Below the pieces are notes generated by a model, which worked only from the letters and a program-made list of their open reading frames with translations, did no database searches and was not told where the DNA came from. From NCBI GenBank assembly GCA_947464365.1, contig CANHWS010000197.1:1-6578 (forward strand): a DNA stretch of 6,578 nucleotides, written 5' to 3'. Source of the DNA: Cytophagaceae bacterium (GTDB lineage Bacteria > Bacteroidota > Bacteroidia > Cytophagales > Flexibacteraceae). Numbering within the stretch: the stretch's first letter is position 1; every line of letters starts with the position of its first letter. Position numbers and translations under genes: made by a program. Below are positions 1 to 6,578 of this stretch, in pieces.

Positions 1-2628
1 GATACCACCAGAGACTGAGCTAACTAAAAAGCCAGAAGAGTCAATAATGATTGGTTTGGCAGGTTTGGCCACTGGGCGTGGGATCGGCAACTTGCGCCAA
101 GCACCTGGCCCACAGCTATTGATCGCCCTGACGAAAAGAGCACTGGTGTCCGTTAGGGCAGGGACGATATAGGTGGCCGAGGTATCAGTGCCCGACTGCG
201 GTACCCAGCCCGCAACAGAGGAGGTGAACTCAAACCGCGTAATGCTCCCTGATCGTATACTTGATAAGGTGAAAGGCTGTCCTGCACAAAGCAAATTAGT
301 AGTGGGCCTTGGCAGCAACTGAGATACGTTGGCCGTGCGGATTGGCGCGGGCAAGACAATGGTCAGCTGTTTAGATCTGGAGAAGGAGTCTTGGTAGGCG
401 ACAGTTAGGTAGCTGATGGTTGAAGTGGTTGGCAGGCTTCGGGCAACCAAAATAGTGTCCTGACTAAAACCTTCCCACCCAGTGCCTAATGACCAAAGAA
501 CTGACTTCATGCCAGGAACACGCCTCACGCGAAAGGTATCGGCGATGCCAGCGCAAGTACCTGGGCCGGATGTTGCAAAAATCGTATCAGGTCGTGGTAA
601 CTCAGCGGTCGATGGACTGAAGTTACGCACTGGCAGCATTGCAAAGATCGGTGCACTGCTGGTCTGTACCCTTGCAACGGAGTCTGCCCATTGAGGCTTC
701 CGCAATAGGCCAATATTCCCAGCTTCGTATTGGGTGCCGACTGCAAGGATAGATAGGTCTGGTCCTTGTTGCTTAGCAAAAACACGAAGGTTGCCTAATG
801 GTTGGCTGTTGGACTTGATCAATTCGTTCCAGCAGGAAGAAACCATGGACGAGTAGATCACGGTATCAAGATCTGCAGAATAGACCCTTACCAAACTTTG
901 TGGCCTGACATTACCTTCGCCAAACTTCAGCATTGGGTGTAGGGCCCCTTTGGTTGTCATGGCACGGTTGGTTTTGCCTGCCCAGACTACTCGGCCGTCT
1001 TCTAGAACATAAAGATCTTCCGTTTCGGTGTTAGCCAGAGGAACATTGGCGGTATTGATGTTGGGGAACCCATTGTATAGGGGATTAGCATAAGGTGTGC
1101 CCACTAAGGTATCAGCAGCCTCACCAACGTAGGTCGCTCTCAGGATTTTGCCCTCAATGACATTACCAGTCATACCGAGTGCCCCAAGCCAACTAATGTA
1201 GTTGCTATGGCTTGGCCCAGTAAATCGGTTGAGGAAACCAGTGCCACCAATGTTCCATGATAGCTGATTGCCTGCCCAAAAATTGTTGGCACAGTCGCCA
1301 TAAGTGCGACCAGCAACCATCACTCGACGGTTGTAATAGTCGATTGCGAGATGGTCAATATGTTGCTGGGCATTGCTATTTCGGGCTGTTGTTTGGTAGC
1401 AGCGCGCCCACCACTTCATCCGTCCGGAGCTGTCCATGCAGACAACTGCTGGCTCGAAGTCATGGATGCCAGAATTTGGCGAGGTACTATAGACACTATA
1501 ACCGAATACAAAATCCCCGGTTGATCTATCCACAGTCAGGGCAACACACCTTGGTGTTGGCGTGTTATTCCCGTTCAGGTTTGGCAACATGCCTGTTTGC
1601 CCACCTGCCGAGGCAGGCGCAAAGTTGCCAGCCGAAAAGGCCAATGGCCCATCAAACAGGATGTCATCCGGAAATGTGCCCTTACGCCCCAAATTGCCAT
1701 TATCATCCATGCTTAGGCTATCAAACTCTGCTTGAGTGGCAGAGCGCAGGTGGCCATTGCGGTTGAGCTTCAGGATGATGCCACTTGAGGTGATTTGGCC
1801 AGGACCGCTATAGCTCGAGGCTGGAGTGAACCGCATAGAAGGCCCACGGTTGAAAGATTGGGTCCCGTCTCCTGTCCAGTGTACGCGCCAGTTCTCGACC
1901 ACATCTAGGGTGCCGTTTGCCCTCAGCCGATGGATCGCACACCAGTCGTCCGAAAACTCACGGTCCAGTACAAAATAGACCTTACCATCCGCGCTAACAT
2001 CCCAAGGTTGGTATTTCCGTACATCGGACTCTACACCTGCGGGGAATGGTGAGGCGGCCCCCATGTTGTGCCTGCGGTCTAGGCTCCGAACGTCGAATGT
2101 CCAGTCGGCAGCAGTGGGTGCGTTGTTGACATAGTTGCCATTTAGTTTGGCTATGTAATACCCTTTGACATTGGGGTCATTTCTGCGACCACTGATATAG
2201 ATCTGCCCTGTGACAGCACCAGGAAGGTTAGTTGCCTTGATCTTCACAATATCGGGTACAAGTCCAGGAGGCATTGCTGTCACCCTGATCAAGCGCTGAA
2301 AATCGCCACTCAGGTGCAACAAGTAGCCAATTTGGCCAGCTGCTGAGGATACAATTCCGAACTTGGTGGTATCAGCAGCTGACCTACGAGTTTGCGGGAT
2401 GCGTAGTGTATCAACTGGCACCCCTGCAGGCACCCAGTTAAGCGATGTTCCTCCACCAGCTACTAACATCGTGCCGTCCGACAGGTTCAGGATACTATTA
2501 TAGCCAGTGCCATATCCGTAGCCAGTCACTGCTTTCGTGTTTGGCTGTGCCAAACTTGGCAAACAGGGCATTAGGGCGAAAAGCAGTGGCAAGGCCCCCT
2601 TTAGTAGGCGTGTAATCATCTGGGTCAT
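1..2628 (-). CDS. Large secreted protein with PKD/Ig-like modules, probable T9SS cargo (3' end outside window)
   Basis: An open frame of 876 codons runs from ATG at 2628 to the left edge with no stop, so the C-terminus is missing. Residues 1-27 form a signal peptide: basic RLLK, a hydrophobic stretch to about residue 20, and a likely cleavage SLA|Q, so the protein is exported. Residues about 29-670 form a long region rich in Gly, Asn, Ser and aromatics, with phrases such as SDGTMLVAGG (51-59), VDRSTGDFVFGYSVY (366-380) and NRRVMVAGRTYGD (433-445). These recall the strands of beta-propeller or delta-60-like repeats, but I do not recognise the family. Residues about 678-760 and 767-852 look like two tandem PKD-like modules sharing a CAG motif (TCAGIADTF, LCAGQPFTL). 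A third module starts near 855. Such arrays usually precede a T9SS C-terminal sorting domain in Bacteroidota; that part would lie outside the window, so T9SS export is inferred. An in-frame ATG at 2619 is an alternative start. Function unknown; a role as a surface or secreted structural protein is a guess. Confidence 0.85.
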   Translation of the reverse strand, partial: MTQMITRLLKGALPLLFALMPCLPSLAQPNTKAVTGYGYGTGYNSILNLSDGTMLVAGGGTSLNWVPAGVPVDTLRIPQTRRSAADTTKFGIVSSAAGQIGYLLHLSGDFQRLIRVTAMPPGLVPDIVKIKATNLPGAVTGQIYISGRRNDPNVKGYYIAKLNGNYVNNAPTAADWTFDVRSLDRRHNMGAASPFPAGVESDVRKYQPWDVSADGKVYFVLDREFSDDWCAIHRLRANGTLDVVENWRVHWTGDGTQSFNRGPSMRFTPASSYSGPGQITSSGIILKLNRNGHLRSATQAEFDSLSMDDNGNLGRKGTFPDDILFDGPLAFSAGNFAPASAGGQTGMLPNLNGNNTPTPRCVALTVDRSTGDFVFGYSVYSTSPNSGIHDFEPAVVCMDSSGRMKWWARCYQTTARNSNAQQHIDHLAIDYYNRRVMVAGRTYGDCANNFWAGNQLSWNIGGTGFLNRFTGPSHSNYISWLGALGMTGNVIEGKILRATYVGEAADTLVGTPYANPLYNGFPNINTANVPLANTETEDLYVLEDGRVVWAGKTNRAMTTKGALHPMLKFGEGNVRPQSLVRVYSADLDTVIYSSMVSSCWNELIKSNSQPLGNLRVFAKQQGPDLSILAVGTQYEAGNIGLLRKPQWADSVARVQTSSAPIFAMLPVRNFSPSTAELPRPDTIFATSGPGTCAGIADTFRVRRVPGMKSVLWSLGTGWEGFSQDTILVARSLPTTSTISYLTVAYQDSFSRSKQLTIVLPAPIRTANVSQLLPRPTTNLLCAGQPFTLSSIRSGSITRFEFTSSVAGWVPQSGTDTSATYIVPALTDTSALFVRAINSCGPGAWRKLPIPRPVAKPAKPIIIDSSGFLVSSVSGGI

Positions 2629-2631
2629 CCT
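2628..2631 (-). promoter_or_regulatory. AGGA Shine-Dalgarno-like site that bears on the start choice
   Basis: The minus strand reads AGGA at 2631-2628, overlapping the first ATG (2628). It lies 8 bases before the second in-frame ATG (2619), a good spacing for a ribosome binding site. This favours 2619. However, an A-rich stretch (AAAAAC) about 7-12 bases before 2628 is the kind of leader many Bacteroidota genes use instead, so both starts stay open. The signal peptide is intact either way. Confidence 0.35.
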
Positions 2632-2665
2632 AAAGTTTTTGGTTAATGATTGGATGTTTGAGCAG

Positions 2666-2700
2666 CTAAAATAGGGTTAACCTGCCTTGACCTTGACAAT
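2666..2700 (-). promoter_or_regulatory. Candidate Bacteroidota-type promoter for the large secreted protein
   Basis: On the minus strand, TATTTTAG at 2673-2666 matches the Bacteroidota -7 element TAnnTTTG at all but one defined base. ATTG at 2700-2697 can serve as the -33 element, with a spacing of about 23 bases. Transcription would begin near 2659, leaving a leader of about 30 bases before ATG 2628. Both boxes are imperfect, so this is a candidate only. The 157-base gap upstream and hairpins behind the permease gene agree with a separate transcription unit. Confidence 0.35.
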
Positions 2701-2706
2701 GTTAAC
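2676..2706. repeat. Two GTTAAC palindromes around the candidate promoter, possible operator
   Basis: The palindrome GTTAAC occurs at 2676-2681 (within the 8-base palindrome GGTTAACC, 2675-2682) and again at 2701-2706, 25 bases apart centre to centre. One copy sits between the proposed -33 and -7 boxes and the other just upstream of -33. A partial copy, GGTTAA, is at 2641-2646. The minus strand also carries TCAAGG twice in tandem (2696-2685). The placement would suit a regulator binding site, but short AT-rich palindromes arise easily by chance. Confidence 0.25.
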
Positions 2707-2734
2707 CAATCCTGTGTCTAAACCCAAACTCAAA

Positions 2735-2782
2735 GGCCAAGAGCTAGTGGCCAAGTCAAAAAATCTTGCCTTGATATTTTTT
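2735..2782 (-). terminator. Candidate terminator hairpins behind the permease gene
   Basis: Directly after the permease stop (2786), the minus strand holds an A/T-rich hairpin at 2782-2758: AAAAAA plus TC against GATTTTTT, with a two-base bulge and loop AAGGCAA, ending in a T run. A second hairpin follows at 2752-2735, with stem GGCCA/TGGCC and an 8-base loop, then T-rich sequence. Neither is strong alone. Together, at the end of the gene, they may reduce read-through into the large secreted-protein gene. Confidence 0.35.
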
Positions 2783-2785
2783 CAG

Positions 2786-4009
2786 CTAGGCCTCAACCCT
2801 GGTTCCGATCCTCATCGCCTTGAGCGCTGGCCCAAGTGAAGAAAGCAAGGTGATAACCACAATCACCAATCCAATCGCAATCAAGTCGTTGGGGTCGATC
2901 GTGACGGGGTATGCATCTACCAAGGCATTCGTTATCCCCATACCGACAAATCCGTAAGTCTGCTGGGCAATGCATACCGCTATCCCTATCCCAAGCCCAA
3001 TTAAGGCCCCACTGATGGCAATAAAACTTCCGACTGCCATAAATATCCGCCTCATTAATGCATCGTCAGCACCCATTGCCCGCAGGATGGTAAGGTCGGC
3101 TTGTTTGTCAACTGCTAGCATGCTGAGCGAGACATAGATATTAAACGAGGCAATCAGCAAAATGAAGCTTAGCGCTATAAAGACAAAGAGCTTTTCCAAT
3201 CTCAGAATCTTGATCAAATCCGCATGTTGGTCATCCCCATCCTGGACGATGAATTTGTTGCCTAGTAGGTCCTGAAGCTGCTCTTTTGTTTCAGCCACAT
3301 TGGCGTTTGGCTGAAGTGCTACCTCCAGATAACTACGTTTATCCCCAGCTGCCATTAGGTCCACCCCGAAGGCGATTGGGGCCATGACGTACTGGTTGTC
3401 AAAGCTAGCCTCGATCCCGAAAGTGCCCCCAACGGTGATATAGCGTTTATTGAACGCATTTTCGGGGTTAAGACTTTGGCTTTTTTTGTTTTTCGGATAC
3501 CAGAGCTGGATGTCGTCTAGGCCACTTTGGGGGTCAATCTTGAGTGACTGGACGATGCCCACACCAACCAAGGCAAAGCTGCGCTCATGGTCATTGAGGT
3601 TGGACTGGCCGGCTATCATCGCAGGCTTAAGACGGGTATTTAAGTTGTTGCTCGCAGATACGGCCTTGAGTCTCGCGATCGCTTGGTCTCCGCCATGCAT
3701 CAGCAGGACGTTGTCTTCAAGTGCCTCGCTTACCTCTTCCACTGCAGACACTGACCGAACTTGAGATAAAAGGGTAGGGGAGACCTGTAGCCACTTGCCA
3801 CTTGCAGGCATCACCTTGAGCGTAGGGTCAAACACCTGGTACATTTCCCTTGCCACATCACGCATCCCGTTAAAGGCCGAAAGCACAATCACCAAAGCAG
3901 CAGTGCCTACCGCAACCCCCAACAAACTGATTATAGACAGGATGTTGATGAAGTTCCGCTTCTGGCGACTGAAGAAATAGCGTCGGGCAATCAGGAGCCA
4001 AAGTCTCAT
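2786..4009 (-). CDS. FtsX-like ABC transporter permease, LolC/LolE type
   Basis: This 407-residue protein has the full layout of a LolC/LolE-like (FtsX/MacB-type) permease. A short cytoplasmic N-terminus (RYFFSRQ) leads into helix 1 at about 21-45 with the family-typical LGVAVGTAALVIVLSAFNG. A large periplasmic domain follows (about 50-270). Then come three helices at about 274-298, 323-350 and 376-393, with the conserved cytoplasmic segment DKQADLTILRAMGA (301-314) between the first two. In Gram-negative bacteria such permeases work with a LolD-type ATPase to release lipoproteins from the inner membrane. That role is inferred from family membership; other FtsX-type permeases move different substrates. 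No ATPase gene is adjacent here. The ATG at 4009 places the N-terminus where the family begins. The 58-base gap to the pseudouridine synthase stop contains no promoter I can see, so the two may be co-transcribed. Confidence 0.9.
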   Translation of the reverse strand: MRLWLLIARRYFFSRQKRNFINILSIISLLGVAVGTAALVIVLSAFNGMRDVAREMYQVFDPTLKVMPASGKWLQVSPTLLSQVRSVSAVEEVSEALEDNVLLMHGGDQAIARLKAVSASNNLNTRLKPAMIAGQSNLNDHERSFALVGVGIVQSLKIDPQSGLDDIQLWYPKNKKSQSLNPENAFNKRYITVGGTFGIEASFDNQYVMAPIAFGVDLMAAGDKRSYLEVALQPNANVAETKEQLQDLLGNKFIVQDGDDQHADLIKILRLEKLFVFIALSFILLIASFNIYVSLSMLAVDKQADLTILRAMGADDALMRRIFMAVGSFIAISGALIGLGIGIAVCIAQQTYGFVGMGITNALVDAYPVTIDPNDLIAIGLVIVVITLLSSLGPALKAMRIGTRVEA

Positions 4010-4067
4010 GCTATTTCTGTTGCTAGGTTTTGATGGTGGATTATGATGGTGCCAGAGGCCTAGGAAA

Positions 4068-4817
4068 CTATTTGCTATGTTTTTCGAGCTGGGTGATCAA
4101 TGCTCTAAAATCTTTAGGGTAGGGTGCTACCACTTTAATTTCTTCGCCTTCCATCCCTGCAAAAGTCAACGAATATGCATGGAGGGCAACACGCGAAATC
4201 AGTGGCTTTTCGTCGGTCTCTTGCTTGAGGTTAAACTTTCGTTTGATCTCAGACAGGAAGATAGGTTTTCCACCGTACGTTTCGTCAGCTACAATTGGCG
4301 CATCTAGGCAGCTGAGGTGAATCCGGATCTGGTGCATACGGCCCGTAACCGGGAAACACTCGACCAGGGTATGTGCCCGATAGGCTTGTTTGGTCTGGAC
4401 TAAGGTTTCGGCCATTTTGCCTTCGAGTTTGTCGATCTTGACTACTCCGTGTTTTAGTTGAAGGATGGGCAAAAAGACGTTTACACCTTGTAGATCCTGC
4501 ACACCACCTACTACGGCATGATAGATTTTAGTGACCTCCCGATGCTCGAATTGCATGGCGGCATTGCGGTAAGCCTCAGGGTGTTTGGCAAACAGCAATG
4601 CACCGCTTGTTTCTTTGTCCAGACGATGGCATGCTTGTGCATCTTCTACATAGTCCTTGGCTAGCCGGATCATGCCAGGGGCTCCACCTTCGGTACGCTC
4701 GTCCAGTGTGGATATGTGAGGAGGCTTATTGACGACGAAATAGTCATCATTCTCGAATAGAATATCTAATACTTTGTTCTTCAAGGATGTGCTGGACCTT
4801 GCTAGGTCTATAATCAT
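4068..4817 (-). CDS. RluA-family RNA pseudouridine synthase
   Basis: Converts specific uridines in rRNA or tRNA to pseudouridine. From ATG 4817 the protein has 249 residues. The family opening ILFENDDYFVVNKPP is at about 19-33, the catalytic motif HRLDKETSG at 64-72 (catalytic Asp 67), and the conserved GRMHQIRIHL lies further on. There is no room for an N-terminal S4 domain, so it resembles the short RluA/TruC-like members more than RluC or RluD; the RNA target cannot be told from sequence. The frame stays open upstream to ATG 4892 and also has ATG 4838, but that extra stretch (QDHRPYNG) looks non-coding and overlaps a promoter-like element, so 4817 was chosen. A TTG at 4784 is a second alternative that would start exactly at the family's first conserved strand. 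It lies 58 bases before the permease gene and 167 bases after the sugar kinase gene. Confidence 0.9.
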   Translation of the reverse strand: MIIDLARSSTSLKNKVLDILFENDDYFVVNKPPHISTLDERTEGGAPGMIRLAKDYVEDAQACHRLDKETSGALLFAKHPEAYRNAAMQFEHREVTKIYHAVVGGVQDLQGVNVFLPILQLKHGVVKIDKLEGKMAETLVQTKQAYRAHTLVECFPVTGRMHQIRIHLSCLDAPIVADETYGGKPIFLSEIKRKFNLKQETDEKPLISRVALHAYSLTFAGMEGEEIKVVAPYPKDFRALITQLEKHSK

Positions 4818-4824
4818 GGAAACA

Positions 4825-4832
4825 CAAAGGTA
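4825..4832 (-). promoter_or_regulatory. Perfect TAnnTTTG -7 element ahead of the pseudouridine synthase gene
   Basis: The minus strand reads TACCTTTG at 4832-4825, an exact match to the Bacteroidota -7 consensus. No TTG-type -33 box is visible 17-23 bases upstream (about 4850-4856). Transcription would start near 4818-4819, directly against ATG 4817. That implies either a leaderless transcript or a start further in, such as TTG 4784. Confidence 0.4.
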
Positions 4833-4914
4833 AGTCATAGGTCCATTGTAGGGCCTATGGTCTTGTGTTTTCGCTCCAGAATCGCCTTGCAATCCATATC
4901 CCCCCCGATCTATC

Positions 4915-4931
4915 AGTTGATTAGCTCAACT
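4915..4931. repeat. Short inverted repeat in the kinase-synthase gap
   Basis: AGTTGA and TCAACT form a perfect 6-bp stem with a 5-base loop, about 55 bases past the kinase stop. No T run follows in the direction of transcription; instead a run of seven G (minus strand, 4906-4900) lies just beyond. It is therefore not a standard intrinsic terminator. The rest of the gap (4818-4984) shows no gene and no recognisable tRNA. Confidence 0.3.
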
Positions 4932-4984
4932 TCGATCATTCGTTTCCTAGTTTGGACTCGGCCGTCAAGGAGCATTTGGCCATG

Positions 4985-5923
4985 TTAGCCGACTAAATAA
5001 GCCGCCCCAAACACACCTGCACTATCACCCAACTTGGGTTTCAGGAGCGGGGTGTTGAACTCGTTATTGAACAGGTGCTGGACGATGTACTTAGGCCCCT
5101 CGGTGTAAAGCAGGTCGATATTACCTACCCCTCCACCAATTACCAGTGCATCAGGGTCTAGGATATTGACTAGTGACGCCACAGCCTTGCCAAAGTTAAC
5201 AAGTAGCCGTTCTACAGTTTTGGTTGCGATGCGGTCATGCCCGGCCTCGTGGTCTTTGACGATGTTGGCCAAGGATTTGGCCTTGCCGCTCAGCTCTCTA
5301 TAATATCGTTCAAGCGAAGGGCCAGAGATTACGGTTTCGATGCAACCTGTTAGGCCGCAGTAACAAGGACCGCCACTTTCGTCCAAGAAATTATGACCCC
5401 ATTCGCCTCCAATGCCATGGCCACCGTTCCAGACCTGGCCATTCATGACTAGCCCACCACCTACACCAGTGCCCATGATGATGCCAAAGGTGAGTTTTGC
5501 ATTTGGTACTACATCAGGAACAATGCCCATGCGGTCTTCTGCTAGTGCAAAGCAGTTGGCATCGTTGGCTAGTTTGGTCGGCACGCCCAAGATTGAGCTT
5601 AGGTCAGCTTGTAGATCGTGCCCATTAAGGCAGATTGTATTGCTGTTTTTCTGAAGTCCAGAGTTAGGGTCACGTGTGCCGGGAGTGCCAACGCCAATCT
5701 CCAGAGGAGCAAATCCGACCTCGGCCTGCAATTGTTCAATGACCAACCTGATCTGGCCGAGGATATGCTGGTAACCTTTTACGGCTTCAGTCGGTAGACG
5801 CAGGCGAGCTAGAATAAGTGGGTTGGCTGCACTTTCGAGGACGACGCCTTCGATCTTGGTTCCGCCAAGATCTATGCCCCACAAGGCTGTGGCAGCTACT
5901 GGTTTTTGTTTTTTCGAGGCCAT
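4985..5923 (-). CDS. ROK-family sugar kinase, Mak/fructokinase-like
   Basis: This 312-residue cytoplasmic enzyme should phosphorylate a hexose with ATP. All family hallmarks are visible: phosphate-binding DLGGTK (18-23), GTPGT (79-83), NDAN with the catalytic base Asp121, GTGVGGG (151-157), GEWGH with the substrate-binding Glu174 and zinc ligand His177, and the zinc cysteines in CYCGLTGC (187, 189, 194). The adenosine-side DPDALVIGGG is at 256-265. There is no N-terminal helix-turn-helix, so it is a kinase and not a NagC/XylR-type repressor. KNSNTICLNG (92-101), GEWGHN and the ending GDSAGVFGAA recall E. coli Mak (manno/fructokinase) more than NagK, from memory of those sequences. The exact sugar (fructose, mannose, glucose or N-acetyl sugar) is not settled. 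It follows the MFS gene by 43 bases, which suggests one operon in which an imported sugar is phosphorylated. An imperfect -7-like TAGATTTT lies just before the start. Confidence 0.93.
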   Translation of the reverse strand: MASKKQKPVAATALWGIDLGGTKIEGVVLESAANPLILARLRLPTEAVKGYQHILGQIRLVIEQLQAEVGFAPLEIGVGTPGTRDPNSGLQKNSNTICLNGHDLQADLSSILGVPTKLANDANCFALAEDRMGIVPDVVPNAKLTFGIIMGTGVGGGLVMNGQVWNGGHGIGGEWGHNFLDESGGPCYCGLTGCIETVISGPSLERYYRELSGKAKSLANIVKDHEAGHDRIATKTVERLLVNFGKAVASLVNILDPDALVIGGGVGNIDLLYTEGPKYIVQHLFNNEFNTPLLKPKLGDSAGVFGAAYLVG

Positions 5924-5966
5924 TCTAAAATCTAAAGTCAGATATGGTTAGTTGGTGTATTGTTGG

Positions 5967-6578
5967 CTAGACGGGCTCCGTAAAGTCCATATTTTCGCCG
6001 AAAGTTTCTTTCAGGTTATGGATGCCCCAAGCCGCAAGCAACATCACTAAGGTTCCTGTGATCATGGCACTGCCAACAGAACCTAGGCCATTGATGGTCG
6101 CAAAACCAGCATACATAGATGTCATCGGGATGACTGCCCCGCGGACAAAGTTAGGCACGGTGGTTGTGACGGTGGCCCGTATATTGGTGCCAAACTGCTC
6201 TGCAGCTGCTGTCATAAACACCACCCAGCTGCCGATACCGATGCCGCAAAGCAAACAAACGGCATAGAACTGACCAACAGTGACACCCGTTGCCCCAAAA
6301 TAGACGACGATGCTCACCAATGCTAATATCCAGAAGCCCCAAAGGACTTTTTTGCGCGATTTAAGCACCTGGCTCAGCACCCCACTGAGGATGTCACCGA
6401 TTACCATGCCTGCATAACAAAACATAACAGCCTTGCCTGCTTTGATCCCCTCCGTGCCTAGTAGGGCCCCGAGCTCGGGCGAAAATGTCACCAGGATACC
6501 GACGACATACCAGATTGGCAGTCCGATACAAATGAAGCCTAGGTAACGACCAAAAAGTTTCCAGTTGGTGAATAGGGC
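5967..6578 (-). CDS. MFS transporter, C-terminal half (5' end outside window)
   Basis: The visible 203 residues run in frame from the right edge (ALFTNWKLFG...) to TAG at 5967. An internal GTG at 6491 is not the true start, because the frame and membrane pattern continue upstream of it. Six hydrophobic helices fit TM7-TM12 of a major facilitator permease: about 13-32, 51-72, 78-95, 103-125, 138-159 and 168-186 of the fragment. The TM8-TM9 loop with LKSRKK sits where a degenerate MFS motif A is expected. A conserved segment, AEQFGTNIRATV (126-137), precedes TM11. The tail is short and hydrophilic. Protein of this type moves small solutes across the inner membrane; a sugar substrate is inferred only from the kinase gene 43 bases downstream. 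Confidence 0.9.
   Translation of the reverse strand, partial: ALFTNWKLFGRYLGFICIGLPIWYVVGILVTFSPELGALLGTEGIKAGKAVMFCYAGMVIGDILSGVLSQVLKSRKKVLWGFWILALVSIVVYFGATGVTVGQFYAVCLLCGIGIGSWVVFMTAAAEQFGTNIRATVTTTVPNFVRGAVIPMTSMYAGFATINGLGSVGSAMITGTLVMLLAAWGIHNLKETFGENMDFTEPV

Noticed and set aside
153..785. Short minus-strand and plus-strand open frames near the left end
   Set aside because: All sit inside the 876-codon minus-strand frame, in other frames, with low-quality compositions and no recognisable motif.
1257..1766. A 169-codon open frame on the plus strand
   Set aside because: It lies entirely within the continuous minus-strand frame of the large secreted protein. Its translation (Cys-, His- and Arg-rich, no motif) looks like an antisense shadow.
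1..2628. Possible frameshift or pseudogene in the large secreted-protein region
   Set aside because: Codon-by-codon reading from 2628 to position 1 stays in one frame with no stop and ends exactly on a codon boundary, so the gene looks intact.
4818..4892. N-terminal extension of the pseudouridine synthase to ATG 4892
   Set aside because: The added residues do not resemble the family and cover the TAnnTTTG promoter element. Family homology begins only after 4817.
4893..4984. Possible tRNA or small RNA between kinase and pseudouridine synthase
   Set aside because: A fragment resembling a D-arm (TTAGCTCAAC) was noted, but no T-arm, anticodon arm or paired acceptor stem could be assembled on either strand.
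5967..6491. A complete 174-residue protein starting at GTG 6491
   Set aside because: The frame continues upstream to the edge with a membrane helix that spans this codon, so it is an internal codon of a truncated MFS gene.

Overview
The window reads as a piece of a Bacteroidota chromosome with mid-range GC. The evidence is a secreted protein with tandem PKD/Ig-like modules of the kind common in type IX secretion (T9SS) cargo, a perfect TAnnTTTG-type promoter element, a second imperfect one, and mostly weak Shine-Dalgarno sequences. Genus and order cannot be fixed from this sequence. All five genes lie on the minus strand, so transcription runs from the right end to the left. No plus-strand gene, RNA gene, CRISPR array or mobile element was found.

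From right to left: (1) the C-terminal half of an MFS transporter (5967 to the right edge), cut by the window. (2) Forty-three bases later, a ROK-family sugar kinase (4985-5923) that keeps every catalytic and zinc-binding residue and most resembles Mak-type fructokinase. These two look like one transport-and-phosphorylation unit. (3) After a roughly 170-base gap, an RluA-family pseudouridine synthase (start best placed at 4817, end 4068). (4) Fifty-eight bases later, a LolC/LolE (FtsX/MacB-type) ABC permease (2786-4009) with no ATPase gene beside it in this window. (5) After a 157-base intergenic region with candidate terminator hairpins, a candidate promoter and two GTTAAC palindromes, a very large secreted protein that fills 1-2628 and is still open at the left edge. 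It has 876 codons here, with a signal peptide, a long beta-rich N-terminal region I do not recognise, and at least two PKD-like modules.

The transporter and kinase plausibly act together in sugar uptake. The pseudouridine synthase (RNA modification) and the permease (envelope function, probably lipoprotein release) are housekeeping-type genes that may share a transcript. The large exported protein seems to be its own transcription unit. No clearly new biological system is visible. The least explained parts are the N-terminal 670 residues of the large protein, the ambiguous start of the pseudouridine synthase, and the 167-base gap upstream of it.
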